The notes under the pieces: model-generated
What the model saw: only the letters and a program-made list of their open reading frames with translations
Databases searched by the model: none
What the model was told of the DNA's origin: nothing
Assembly: GCF_014529935.1 (NCBI RefSeq)
Contig: NZ_JACVFC010000006.1
Span: forward strand, 1-64,000
From: Chitinophaga qingshengii
GTDB taxonomy: Bacteria; Bacteroidota; Bacteroidia; Chitinophagales; Chitinophagaceae
Reading direction: 5' to 3'
DNA length: 64,000 nt
In this document: piece after piece, positions 36,401-45,707 of the stretch
Position numbering within the stretch: position 1 is the stretch's first letter
Layout: each line of letters starts with the position of its first letter
Made by a program: the position numbers and the translations under genes

Positions 36401-37741
36401 AGACAGACGGTGCAGGGTCGGAGCACGGTTTAACAATACCGGGTGACCTTTCAGCACGTTTTCCAGGATATCCCAAACCACCGCTTCTTTCCGGTCTACC
36501 AGCTTTTTCGCTGATTTCACGGTTTTCACGATGCCTCTTTCGATCAGTTTACGGATAATAAATGGTTTGAACAGCTCGGCAGCCATGTCTTTCGGCAGGC
36601 CGCACTCGTGCAGTTTCAGCTCAGGGCCTACCACGATAACGGAACGACCGGAGTAGTCCACACGTTTACCGAGGAGGTTCTGACGGAAACGACCTTGTTT
36701 ACCTTTCAGTACGTCGGAGAGAGATTTCAATGCACGACCACCTTCCGCTTTAACCGCATTGGATTTACGGGAGTTGTCGAACAGGGAATCCACCGCTTCC
36801 TGCAGCATACGTTTTTCGTTACGCAGGATGACTTCAGGCGCTTTAATTTCGATCAGACGTTTCAGACGGTTGTTACGAATGATCACCCTGCGATACAGGT
36901 CGTTCAGGTCGGAAGACGCAAAACGGCCACCATCCAGCGGCACTAACGGACGCAGTTCAGGCGGTACAACAGGGATATATTGCATCACCATCCATTCAGG
37001 ACGGTTTTCTACACGGGTATTGGCTTCACGGAAAGCTTCCACTACGCTCAGACGTTTCAGCGCTTCCGCTTTACGTTGCTGGGAAGTTTCAGTAGCAGCC
37101 TGGTTACGCAGCTGGTAAGAAAGGCTGTCCAGATCAATACGGGCCAGCATCATTTCCACCGCTTCAGCCCCCATCTTGGCAATGAACTTGTTGGGATCTT
37201 CATCCGGCAACAGCTGATTGTCTTTAGGCAGGGTATCCAGAATATCCAGGTATTCTTCTTCTGTGAGCAGGTCACCGTAGTTCATACCTTTTTCCTGTTT
37301 CGCACCCGCCTGGATTACCACGTATCTTTCGTAGTAAACGATGGTTTCCAGCTTTTTGGAGGACATGCCCAGCAGGTAGCCGATCTTGTTAGGAAGGGAT
37401 TTGAAATACCATATATGTACAACAGGCACTACCAGACGGATGTGACCCATTCTTTCACGACGTACTTTTTTCTCCGTTACTTCCACACCACAACGGTCGC
37501 ACACAATACCCTTATAACGGATACGCTTATATTTTCCGCAATAGCATTCGTAATCCTTTACAGGCCCGAATATTCTTTCGCAGAATAAACCATCACGTTC
37601 CGGCTTGTAAGTACGGTAGTTGATGGTTTCAGGTTTCAGCACCTCACCGTATGAACGCTCCAGAATAACATCCGGAGAAGCCAGACTGATGGTAATGCTG
37701 TTAAAATTTGATTTAGGACGATTTTCTTTCTTGATAGCCAT
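33446..37741 (-). CDS. rpoC: RNA polymerase subunit beta-prime
   Basis: A 1431-aa catalytic subunit of RNA polymerase, full length for Bacteroidota. The zinc-binding cysteines [20 protein letters not shown] near residue 65, the active-site [12 protein letters not shown] with three Mg-binding Asp, the bridge-helix/trigger-loop region ([21 protein letters not shown], quoted in part: [15 protein letters not shown]) and the second zinc site around [13 protein letters not shown] are all present. It is the last gene of the rplKAJL-rpoBC operon, 123 bases after rpoB. No truncation or insertion is evident. Confidence 0.99.
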   Translation of the reverse strand: [1431 protein letters not shown]

Positions 37742-37747
37742 CTGTTA

Positions 37748-37863
37748 TTAGCTTTTAGCTGTTAGCCGTTGGTGTTAAACCCAGCGACAAAAAATTTATT
37801 CCTGCGAAATATCCAAGCTATCAGCCATCAGCCCGGAGGGCCAATGGCTGGTAGCTAAAAGCT
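37748..37863. repeat. AGCT-rich inverted repeat between rpoB and rpoC
   Basis: An 11-bp perfect arm AGCTTTTAGCT (37750-37760) pairs with AGCTAAAAGCT (37853-37863). Further imperfect pairing (gttagccgttgg with ccaatggctggt) extends it. It fills the rpoB-rpoC gap. Related sequence (agctttcagcagtcagc) occurs at 46711-46790. Confidence 0.55.
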
Positions 37864-37864
37864 C

Positions 37865-40800
37865 TTAGTCAAATTTCAGATCCAGACCCAGACCACGCAA
37901 TTCATGGATCAATACGTTGAAGGATTCAGGCACACCGGCTTTCGGGATGTTGTCACCTTTAACGATGGATTCATATGCTTTGGCACGGCCAACGATATCA
38001 TCGGATTTGATAGTAAGCAGTTCCTGCAGAATGTTGGCTGCACCGTAAGCTTCCAGTGCCCACACCTCCATCTCACCAAAACGCTGACCACCGAACTGGG
38101 CTTTACCACCCAGCGGCTGTTGCGTGATGAGGCTGTACGGTCCGATAGAACGGGCGTGCATTTTGTCGTCCACCATGTGGCTCAGTTTGAGCATGTAGAT
38201 CACACCCACGGTAGCTTTCTGGTGGAAACGATCGCCGGTCTCACCATCATACAGGTAAGTGTGGCCAAAGCTCGGCAGTCCTGCCTCGTTGATATAATTG
38301 GCTATTTCTTCAGTAGTAGCACCGTCAAAGATCGGAGTAGCGAAACGCATACCCAGTTTCAGACCGGCCCAGCCCAGAACGGTTTCGTAAATCTGTCCGA
38401 GGTTCATACGGGAAGGTACGCCCAACGGGTTCAGTACGATGTCCAGTGGTGTACCATCGGCCAGGAACGGCATGTCTTCGTCACGCACAATCCTTGCTAC
38501 GATACCCTTGTTACCGTGGCGGCCCGCCATCTTATCCCCTACTTTCAGTTTACGTTTGCTGGCCAGGTATACCTTCGCCAGTTTCAGTACGCCGGCAGGC
38601 AGTTCGTCACCAATGGAGATGTTGAATTTCTCACGTTTGTAACGGCCCAGCTCTTCGTTGTACTTGATGTTGTAGTTGTGCAGCAGGGTATTGATCTGGT
38701 CGTTGGTTACCTCGTCGGTAGTCCAACCCAGCGGGTTCACGTTCATGAAATCAATATTCACCAGGTTCTTCTGAGAGAACTTGGAACCTTTGGAGATCAG
38801 TACTTCACCGTAAGTGTTGGTAATGCCCTGAGACACTTTGTCTTTCAGCAATACCAGCAGTTTGCTCATCAGCACTTCCAGCAGGTCCTCTGTATTTTTC
38901 TGGTGTATTTTCTCCAGTTTTTCGATCGCCGCTTTTTCACGGGTCTTGGAGTTTTTATCTTTTTTAGCGCGGCTGAACAGCTTCTTGTCAATCACCACGC
39001 CTTCTGTAGACGGAGGTGCTTTCAGGGAGGCGTCTTTCGCATCGGAAGCCTTGTCACCGAAGATCGCTCTGAGGAGTTTTTCTTCCGGAGAAGGATCAGA
39101 TTCACCACGTGGAGTGATTTTACCGATCAGGATATCACCTTCTTTAATGTGGGCGCCCACACGGATAATACCGTTCTGGTCGAGGTCTTTGGTAGCCTCT
39201 TCGCTCACGTTCGGGATATCTGGTGTCAGTTCTTCCTCACCCAATTTGGTATCACGTACTTCCAGTTCGTATTCGTCGATGTGGATGGAGGTAAAGAGGT
39301 CTTCCCGTGCTACACGTTCAGATATTACGATCGCATCCTCAAAGTTGTAACCTTTCCATGGCATGAAGGCCACTTTCATGTTACGGCCCAGTGCCAGTTC
39401 ACCACCGCGGGTAGCGTAACCTTCGGTGAGGAAGTCGCCCAGTTCCACGCGCTGACCTTTCTTCACGCAAGGTCTGAGGTTGATACAGGTGCTCTGGTTG
39501 GTTTTAACGAATTTGGTCAGGTTATATACTACCAGGTCGTCTTCGAAGCTCACCAGTTTCTGCAGCTCGTCACGCTCGTAACGAACATGGATTTCTTTGG
39601 CATCTACGAATTCGATCACGCCCTTTCCTTCTGAAGTGATTTGCAGACGGGAGTCGCGTGCAGCCTTTGCTTCCAGGCCCGTACCTACGATGGGCACTTC
39701 CGGGTTCAGCAATGGCACCGCCTGACGTTGCATGTTTGATCCCATCAACGCACGGTTGGCGTCATCATGTTCGAGGAACGGAATCAAAGAAGCACTCAGA
39801 CCTACGATCTGGTTAGGCGCTACGTCCATGAACTCCACTTCCTGTCTGTCCAGGATCGGGAAGTCGCCGGTTTCGCGGGATTTTACTTTATCGTTGATGA
39901 AGTTGCCTTTATCATCGAGCGGAGCGTTGGCCTGTGCGATCTTCACGGTATCTTCTTCTTCAGCGCTCAGGAACTCTACTTTCACCATATCTACCTTACC
40001 GGCATTTACTTTACGGTACGGTGTTTCGATGAAGCCCATTTCATTCACCTTCGCGTGAACGCAAAGGGTAGAAATCAGACCGATGTTTGGACCTTCCGGT
40101 GTTTCGATCGTACACAGACGGCCATAGTGGCTATAGTGAACGTCACGCACCTCAAAGCCTGCTCTTTCACGGCTCAAACCACCGGGACCGAGTGCGGAGA
40201 TACGGCGTTTATGCGTGATCTCTGACAGGGGGTTGGTTTGGTCGAGGAACTGTGACAGCTGGGAAGTACCGAAGAAGGAGTTGATCACAGAAGACAGGGT
40301 CCTCGCATTGATCAGGTCTACCGGCGTAAACACCTCGTTGTCACGTACGTTCATACGTTCGCGGATAGTACGGGCCATACGGGCCAGACCTACGCCGAAC
40401 TGAGCATACAGCTGTTCGCCCACGGTACGTACACGGCGGTTGCTCAGGTGATCGATATCGTCGATCTCTGCTTTACCGTTGGTGAGTTGTACCAGGTATT
40501 TGATGATGGAAATGATGTCGTCCTTTGTCAACACTTTCATGTCGAGCGGAGTAGACAGACCCAGTTTCCGGTTGATTTTGTAACGGCCTACATCTCCGAG
40601 GTCATAACGTTTGTCGGAGAAGAATAATTTATCGATGATGCCCCTTGCCGTTTCATCATCCGGCGCATCGGCACCGCGCAGTTGGCGGTAGATGTGCTGA
40701 ACGGCTTCCAGCTCGGAGTTGGATGTATCCTTATTTAATGTGTTGTAGATGATGGAGAAATCGCCGCTCACCTCTTCTTTCTGTACGAACACGCTTTTCA

Positions 40801-41674
40801 GGCCCATATCTACGATGGTCTCGATATTCGCTTCATCCAGAATGCTATCACGCTCGAGCATGATTTCATTACGCTCGATACTTACCACTTCACCGGTGTC
40901 CTCATCCACAAAGTCTTCCACCCAGCTTCTTAAAACACGGGCAGCCAGCTTTTTGCCGGCATATTTATCAAGACTTTTCTTGTCTGCTTTTACTTCATCA
41001 GCCATACCAAACAGCTGCAGGATGTCCTTATCGGTTTCATAACCGATAGCACGCAGCAGGGTGGTAACAGGGAATTTCTTCTTACGGTCAATGTAAGCGT
41101 ACATCACGTTGTTGATGTCCGTCGCAAACTCCATCCAGGCCCCTTTGAACGGGATCACTCTTGCAGAGTAGATCTTGGTACCGTTCGGGTGAACAGATTG
41201 ACCAAAGAATACACCAGGAGAGCGGTGCAGTTGGGAAACAACTACGCGCTCAGCGCCATTAATAACGAAAGTACCTCTTGGGGTCATGTAGGGAATGTTA
41301 CCTAAGAACACGTCCTGCACAATTGTCTGGAAATCCACATGCTCCTCATCATTACAGCTGAGACGCAGTTTCGCCTTCAACGGTACAGAATAGGTAAGCC
41401 CACGTTCAATACACTCCTCAATGGTATAGCGCGGAGGATCTACGAAATAATCAAGGAACTCCAGATTGAAGATATTGCGGGTATCTGTAATCGGGAAGTT
41501 CTCTTTAAATACTTTAAAAAGGCCTTCGTTATTTCGTTTGTCTGGTGTGGTTTCTAATTGGAAGAAATCCTTGAAAGATTGGATTTGGATAGCCAACAGA
41601 TCCGGTGTCTCAGTAACTTGTTTGATCTTTCCAAAATTTACTCTTTCGCTTGTTTGGGCTTTTTTTAGAGACAT
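37865..41674 (-). CDS. rpoB: RNA polymerase subunit beta
   Basis: A 1269-aa subunit forming the RNA polymerase main channel with beta-prime. The rifampicin-binding region reads SQLSQFLDQTNPLSEITHKR followed by RISALGPGG. The residues equivalent to E. coli D516, H526 and S531 are all wild type, so no classical resistance change is present. C-terminal motifs include GDKMAGRHGNKG and GGKAQFGGQRFGEMEVWALE. The 221-base gap after rplL contains an attenuator-like hairpin. Full length for the phylum. Confidence 0.99.
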   Translation of the reverse strand: MSLKKAQTSERVNFGKIKQVTETPDLLAIQIQSFKDFFQLETTPDKRNNEGLFKVFKENFPITDTRNIFNLEFLDYFVDPPRYTIEECIERGLTYSVPLKAKLRLSCNDEEHVDFQTIVQDVFLGNIPYMTPRGTFVINGAERVVVSQLHRSPGVFFGQSVHPNGTKIYSARVIPFKGAWMEFATDINNVMYAYIDRKKKFPVTTLLRAIGYETDKDILQLFGMADEVKADKKSLDKYAGKKLAARVLRSWVEDFVDEDTGEVVSIERNEIMLERDSILDEANIETIVDMGLKSVFVQKEEVSGDFSIIYNTLNKDTSNSELEAVQHIYRQLRGADAPDDETARGIIDKLFFSDKRYDLGDVGRYKINRKLGLSTPLDMKVLTKDDIISIIKYLVQLTNGKAEIDDIDHLSNRRVRTVGEQLYAQFGVGLARMARTIRERMNVRDNEVFTPVDLINARTLSSVINSFFGTSQLSQFLDQTNPLSEITHKRRISALGPGGLSRERAGFEVRDVHYSHYGRLCTIETPEGPNIGLISTLCVHAKVNEMGFIETPYRKVNAGKVDMVKVEFLSAEEEDTVKIAQANAPLDDKGNFINDKVKSRETGDFPILDRQEVEFMDVAPNQIVGLSASLIPFLEHDDANRALMGSNMQRQAVPLLNPEVPIVGTGLEAKAARDSRLQITSEGKGVIEFVDAKEIHVRYERDELQKLVSFEDDLVVYNLTKFVKTNQSTCINLRPCVKKGQRVELGDFLTEGYATRGGELALGRNMKVAFMPWKGYNFEDAIVISERVAREDLFTSIHIDEYELEVRDTKLGEEELTPDIPNVSEEATKDLDQNGIIRVGAHIKEGDILIGKITPRGESDPSPEEKLLRAIFGDKASDAKDASLKAPPSTEGVVIDKKLFSRAKKDKNSKTREKAAIEKLEKIHQKNTEDLLEVLMSKLLVLLKDKVSQGITNTYGEVLISKGSKFSQKNLVNIDFMNVNPLGWTTDEVTNDQINTLLHNYNIKYNEELGRYKREKFNISIGDELPAGVLKLAKVYLASKRKLKVGDKMAGRHGNKGIVARIVRDEDMPFLADGTPLDIVLNPLGVPSRMNLGQIYETVLGWAGLKLGMRFATPIFDGATTEEIANYINEAGLPSFGHTYLYDGETGDRFHQKATVGVIYMLKLSHMVDDKMHARSIGPYSLITQQPLGGKAQFGGQRFGEMEVWALEAYGAANILQELLTIKSDDIVGRAKAYESIVKGDNIPKAGVPESFNVLIHELRGLGLDLKFD

Positions 41675-41837
41675 ATTCGAAGTTAGCAGTTATATGACTT
41701 GTAAGAATTAGGGAAATTAAGATTTCTTTGCCAATATCCATCCTAATTGTAAGATATGCCTTCTACACATGGTCAAAGTCACCTTGGGTGATTTCCCCGT
41801 TTTGACTCTCTGAAAAAGACACTTTCCCAAAGGGAAG

Positions 41838-41870
41838 AAGGCCAAAAGTGCCAGGGGCACTTTTGACCTT
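41838..41870 (-). promoter_or_regulatory. Attenuator-like hairpin between rplL and rpoB
   Basis: A 15-position stem with one mismatch (caaaagtgcc/ggcacttttg core, loop agg) starts 26 bases after the rplL stop. The downstream tract CTTCTTCCC is only weakly U-rich, so read-through is expected. A partial terminator here sets the ribosomal-protein to polymerase ratio in other bacteria. Confidence 0.6.
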
Positions 41871-41895
41871 TAAAAGATGTATACTAAGCAAAGAA

Positions 41896-42270
41896 TTACT
41901 GAATTTCAACTTCAGCACCTGCTTCAGTCAGCTTAGCTTTCAGATCTTCTGCTTCTGCTTTGCTAACGCCTTCTTTCACAGATTTAGGAGCGCCGTCAAC
42001 CAGTTCTTTCGCTTCTTTCAGACCCAGACCGGTCAGGTCTTTTACAACCTTAACAACGTTCAGTTTGGATGCACCTGCAGATTTCAGTACTACGTTGAAT
42101 GCAGTTTTTTCTTCTGCAGCAGCACCGCCGTCGCCTGCGCCAGCTGCAACTACTACTGCAGCAGCTGCTGGTTCAATGCCGTACTCATTTTTCAGTACGT
42201 CTGCGAGTTCTTGTACTTCCTTAACAGTTAAACCTACTAATTGTTCGGCTAATGCTTTTACGTCTGCCAT
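41896..42270 (-). CDS. rplL: Ribosomal protein bL12 (L7/L12)
   Basis: A 124-aa stalk protein that recruits translation GTPases. It has the N-terminal dimerisation helix (ALAEQLVGLTVKEVQELADV), an Ala/Gly-rich hinge (AAAAVVVAAGAGDGGAAAEE) and the C-terminal factor-binding domain (LNVVKVVKDLTGLGLKEAKE). It lies 122 bases after rplJ in the operon. Confidence 0.98.
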   Translation of the reverse strand: MADVKALAEQLVGLTVKEVQELADVLKNEYGIEPAAAAVVVAAGAGDGGAAAEEKTAFNVVLKSAGASKLNVVKVVKDLTGLGLKEAKELVDGAPKSVKEGVSKAEAEDLKAKLTEAGAEVEIQ

Positions 42271-42392
42271 TTTATAATGTTTTAATGTAATGTTTTGTAA
42301 AGATTGTTAATTATATTGTGACTTGGAAGCCATTGTTTATGGTGAAATTTTGTCATTTAAATATTTAAATATTCAAATAACTAAATTCCAGG

Positions 42393-42920
42393 TTATTCTG
42401 CAGCCGGAGCTTCTTCCACTGCACCTTCTTTTTTGCCTTTTTCCAGCAAAGCAGCGATAACGCGTTTTGCAGGAGATTGCAACAGACCGATAACTTCACC
42501 GATGAGCTCGTTTTTGGTCTTGATGTTGGTGAGGGCAGTCAGCTGGTTGTCGCCTACGAAGATTTCGTCAGCAACGAAAGCCGCTTTCAGTACTGGTTTT
42601 TCCAGTTTGTTGTTCGCTTTACGGAAGCTGGAGATGATCAGAGCCGGCTCTTTCGGGCTGTCAGAGAACATCAGGGCAGTTACACCGTGCAGGGAATCAA
42701 AGATACCAGCGTATTTCTCGCTATCCAGAGATTCCAGTGCTTTACGGATCAGGGTGTTTTTAGCCACCTTCATTTCCACCTGCTTGTTAAAGCAAGTCTT
42801 CCTCAGGTCGTTTACCTGCGCTACCGTTAATGATTCGGTGTTAGTGATGTAGAAGTTGCTATATTGAGAGAACTTACTTTTCAGCAGTTCGATCACCTCA
42901 TTTTTTTGATCTTTATTCAT
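42393..42920 (-). CDS. rplJ: Ribosomal protein uL10
   Basis: A 175-aa stalk base protein linking bL12 dimers to 23S rRNA. The N-terminal rRNA-binding part contains VNDLRKTCFNKQVEMKVAKN. The C-terminal helix carrying bL12 follows, ending in an acidic tail (KEGAVEEAPAAE). In other bacteria it represses its own operon with bL12. Located between rplA and rplL. Confidence 0.98.
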   Translation of the reverse strand: MNKDQKNEVIELLKSKFSQYSNFYITNTESLTVAQVNDLRKTCFNKQVEMKVAKNTLIRKALESLDSEKYAGIFDSLHGVTALMFSDSPKEPALIISSFRKANNKLEKPVLKAAFVADEIFVGDNQLTALTNIKTKNELIGEVIGLLQSPAKRVIAALLEKGKKEGAVEEAPAAE

Positions 42921-42976
42921 ATTTTACCGTTTGTAGCAAGCCTCTCCTTACAGATAGGCTACACACGCGTGATCAA

Positions 42977-43666
42977 TTAGTTTTGAACAGATTTAGTGTC
43001 GATGGCAATACCAGGGCTCATTGTGCTGGCCATGGACAGACCTTTCAGGTAAGTGCCTTTCGCAGTAGCTGGTTTCAGCTTGATGATAGCATTGATCAGC
43101 TCCTGAGAGTTCTGCTCAATTTTATCAGTTGCAAAAGATACACGGCCGATAGAAGCGTGGATGATACCAGCTTTATCTACCTTAAAGGTAATTTTACCGC
43201 CTTTCACCTCGTTCACAGCAGCAGCTACGTCGTTGGTAACAGTACCGGTTTTCGGGTTTGGCATCAGGTTACGGGGACCCAGGATTTTACCCAGTTTACC
43301 GATTTTAGGCATTACAGCAGGAGTAGCAACGATTACATCGATGTCAGTCCAACCACCTTCAATCTTGGTGATAAACTCATCCAAACCAACGAAATCAGCA
43401 CCAGCTTCTTTAGCGGCAGCTTCTTTGTCAGGTGTGCAGAGCACTAAAACTCTCTTTGTTTTACCAGTACCGTGGGGAAGCGTTACGGAACCACGGATAG
43501 CCTGGTCTGCTTTCTTAGGATCAACGCCTAAGCGGATATGTAAATCGACAGAACTGTCGAATTTAGTACAGTTGATATCTTTCACCAAAGCAGATGCTTC
43601 TTTCAGCGTATACGCCTTGTTTTTATCTACCTTAGCCTGCGCTACTTTTCTTTTTTTAGTTGCCAT
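42977..43666 (-). CDS. rplA: Ribosomal protein uL1
   Basis: A 229-aa L1 stalk protein aiding release of deacylated tRNA. The start is taken as ATG 43666 (MATKKRKVAQ); a TTG six bases upstream is less likely. Family strings include RGSVTLPHGTGKTKRVLV, VMPKIGKLGKILGPRNLMPN and KAGIIHASIGRVSF. In other bacteria it is a translational repressor of rplKA. Confidence 0.98.
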   Translation of the reverse strand: MATKKRKVAQAKVDKNKAYTLKEASALVKDINCTKFDSSVDLHIRLGVDPKKADQAIRGSVTLPHGTGKTKRVLVLCTPDKEAAAKEAGADFVGLDEFITKIEGGWTDIDVIVATPAVMPKIGKLGKILGPRNLMPNPKTGTVTNDVAAAVNEVKGGKITFKVDKAGIIHASIGRVSFATDKIEQNSQELINAIIKLKPATAKGTYLKGLSMASTMSPGIAIDTKSVQN

Positions 43667-43709
43667 TGTCAAAATGATTTAAAGTTCCTGCCTTAACAGG
43701 GTGAACCAA

Positions 43710-44153
43710 TTAGTTTTCCCAGGGAGCTTTACCTTCAACAGTAATACCCATGCTACGAGCAGTACCAGCTACCATTTTCATAGCGCTGTCCAGTTTGAAG
43801 CAGTTCAGGTCAGCCATTTTGTCCTGTGCAATTGCTTCAACCTGTGCCCAGGTCACTTTACCCACCTTGTTACGGTTAGGCTCTTTAGAACCACCTTGAA
43901 TTTTAGCAGCTTCCAGCAGCTGTACCGGTGCCGGAGGCGTTTTAATTACAAAGTCAAATGATTTGTCAGTGTAAACAGTCAGCGTTACAGGCAATACTTT
44001 ACCCATTTTATCCTGGGTACGGGCATTGAACTGTTTGCAGAACTCCATGATGTTCACACCTTTGGAACCCAGTGCAGGACCAATCGGAGGTGCAGGGTTG
44101 GCCTGGCCGCCTTTAACCTGCAATTTCACGTACGTTGCGATCTCTTTTGCCAT
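43710..44153 (-). CDS. rplK: Ribosomal protein uL11
   Basis: A 147-aa protein of the GTPase centre, required for RelA-type stringent sensing. ATG 44153 (MAKEIATYVKLQVKGGQA) is the family start; the frame upstream to 44207 is non-homologous. Conserved NPAPPIGPALGSKGVNIMEF and the C-terminal GTARSMGITVEG are present. First gene of rplKAJL-rpoBC with its own strong promoter. Confidence 0.98.
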   Translation of the reverse strand: MAKEIATYVKLQVKGGQANPAPPIGPALGSKGVNIMEFCKQFNARTQDKMGKVLPVTLTVYTDKSFDFVIKTPPAPVQLLEAAKIQGGSKEPNRNKVGKVTWAQVEAIAQDKMADLNCFKLDSAMKMVAGTARSMGITVEGKAPWEN

Positions 44154-44244
44154 TACTTTTGTGTTTAATTTGGTTAAAACGCTCTCTGCTGTACAGAGAA
44201 CTCCCAAAACTAAAAGGAACTGAAATAACCTTTTAAAGGGGATG

Positions 44245-44275
44245 CAAAGGTAAATAATAATATGAAAATGCCAAA
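44245..44275 (-). promoter_or_regulatory. Promoter of the rplKAJL-rpoBC operon
   Basis: On the minus strand TTTG (44275-44272), a 19-base spacer and TACCTTTG (44252-44245) match the Bacteroidota consensus exactly. The leader to rplK is ~85 bases with a small hairpin (ctctg/cagag). Confidence 0.8.
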
Positions 44276-44382
44276 AAGTATTTGAATTTGGGCATCCTTT
44301 TTGCTAACAGAAGCCTTTTTTTTACAAATCCATTGCATTCCCGCTAAAAAACCTTATTATCCGGGGAAATGCAAAAATACAG

Positions 44383-45573
44383 CTAAAACGCCACTTTATA
44401 AAACAAAGACTTCCGGAACATCTTCCCGGTCTTAATATATTTGGATACGAAAGCCTGCTCATCCGCAATACGCCGCTTCAATTGCGTATTTGCCTCCAGC
44501 ACCTCCTGTAATACCCGGCGGTTGGCCGGATCGGTAACCGACAATTTTCTCGCCTTTTTCTCTACATCGTCCGACTGTTGCGCCATTTTATCTACCCATT
44601 CCCGGATCTCCTGGTCAGGCTTGGCAGGTGCAAACTGCTTGTTGCGGAAATTCACATAGTCATTGAAGGTGTTGGTCAACCGGTTATACAACCGACTGCA
44701 CTCATTGATCTGGTCGGCTACCCGGTTTTGCTCCATAATACCGGCATTCTGCCGCTCTACCGTCACCAGGTTCACCAGATACGTCAGTTCAATGGAAGTC
44801 AACTGGTTGGTGACCCCGAAACGGGCGATCCTCGCCGCCATATTCTCTGCTTTGGCCAGGGTTGACATCTTATTAAAGGCTGCCAGGGTATCCCGGAATA
44901 CAAACACCGGTTGGTCGGTGCCCCCACCCCACCTGCCATCACGGATTTCGTCGTGGCGCAACGGGTACTCGGAGAACTGGAATAAGGGATCAAACGGCAC
45001 ATGTGTTTTCAGGTATTCATGCGGCTCGGCGAGGAAATGCCGCCAGGTAAGCCGGGGCGTGTATTTATTATTGCTGACAGAACCGGCCCCCCAGGTAGGA
45101 TCAATCATCTTCCATTCATTGTCCAGTTGAACGGCCACCCAGGCGTGACTGGCATTATCCGGCCTGCCGTTGATAAGCGGATAACCGGACACCAGTACAG
45201 CCGGGATACCCGCACGACGGGCAACATCCATATATAATGAGGCATATCCTTCACACACGGCTACCCTGGTTTGCAGGGTTTTGTTGATGGCGTCAGCGGT
45301 ATCTTTATAATATCCGGGCTGAAAGGTGTTCACCACATCATAATTAATATGGGTAGGCATCCAGGCGTACAGTGCACGCAGGATGGCAGTTTTGTTTTCG
45401 CAGTGGGCCACCAGCCAGGCGGCCATGGAAGCGGAACTACCGGTTACAGAATCAGGAATGGAGACATAGGCCGGTTGGGTAACAGGTACAGCAGCAGGTT
45501 TCTTAGCGGGTTGCTGAGCGGAGGCGGCCTGTATTATCAGGGCGCCAGCAATACCCAAAAGGAATCTTTTCAT
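44383..45573 (-). CDS. Exported transglutaminase-like protein
   Basis: A 396-aa protein with a signal peptide (FLLGIAGALIIQAASAQ). The transglutaminase/protease-like core spans ~60-165 with a complete Cys-His-Asp triad: C107 (VAVCEGYASLY), H143 (NASHAWVAV) and D158 (IDPTWG). The region before it (ALYAWMPTHINYDV) is the usual transglutaminase-like lead-in. The C-terminal ~180 residues are helical and coiled-coil-like. It could be a periplasmic peptidase or cross-linking enzyme. It is inserted between nusG and rplK, bounded by the nusG terminator and the rplK promoter, so it is probably expressed separately from the flanking genes. Confidence 0.88.
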   Translation of the reverse strand: MKRFLLGIAGALIIQAASAQQPAKKPAAVPVTQPAYVSIPDSVTGSSASMAAWLVAHCENKTAILRALYAWMPTHINYDVVNTFQPGYYKDTADAINKTLQTRVAVCEGYASLYMDVARRAGIPAVLVSGYPLINGRPDNASHAWVAVQLDNEWKMIDPTWGAGSVSNNKYTPRLTWRHFLAEPHEYLKTHVPFDPLFQFSEYPLRHDEIRDGRWGGGTDQPVFVFRDTLAAFNKMSTLAKAENMAARIARFGVTNQLTSIELTYLVNLVTVERQNAGIMEQNRVADQINECSRLYNRLTNTFNDYVNFRNKQFAPAKPDQEIREWVDKMAQQSDDVEKKARKLSVTDPANRRVLQEVLEANTQLKRRIADEQAFVSKYIKTGKMFRKSLFYKVAF

Positions 45574-45707
45574 TTTATTATTTTGATATTGGGTTTCGGT
45601 ATAGTAGGCTTTATACTACAGGTGACGTATTCTTGGGTAACACTGTTATACAGTATAAATACTGTACAAAAAGCATCTCCCTGAATAAACAAATAACAAA
45701 ATGGCTA

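Noticed and set aside
37904..39634. 576-aa plus-strand frame antisense to rpoB
   Set aside because: A shadow of the strong codon bias of rpoB; low complexity rich in Phe/Val and no start signal or homology.
40200..40270. Rifampicin-resistance substitutions in rpoB
   Set aside because: The key positions (D516, H526 and S531 equivalents) are wild type.
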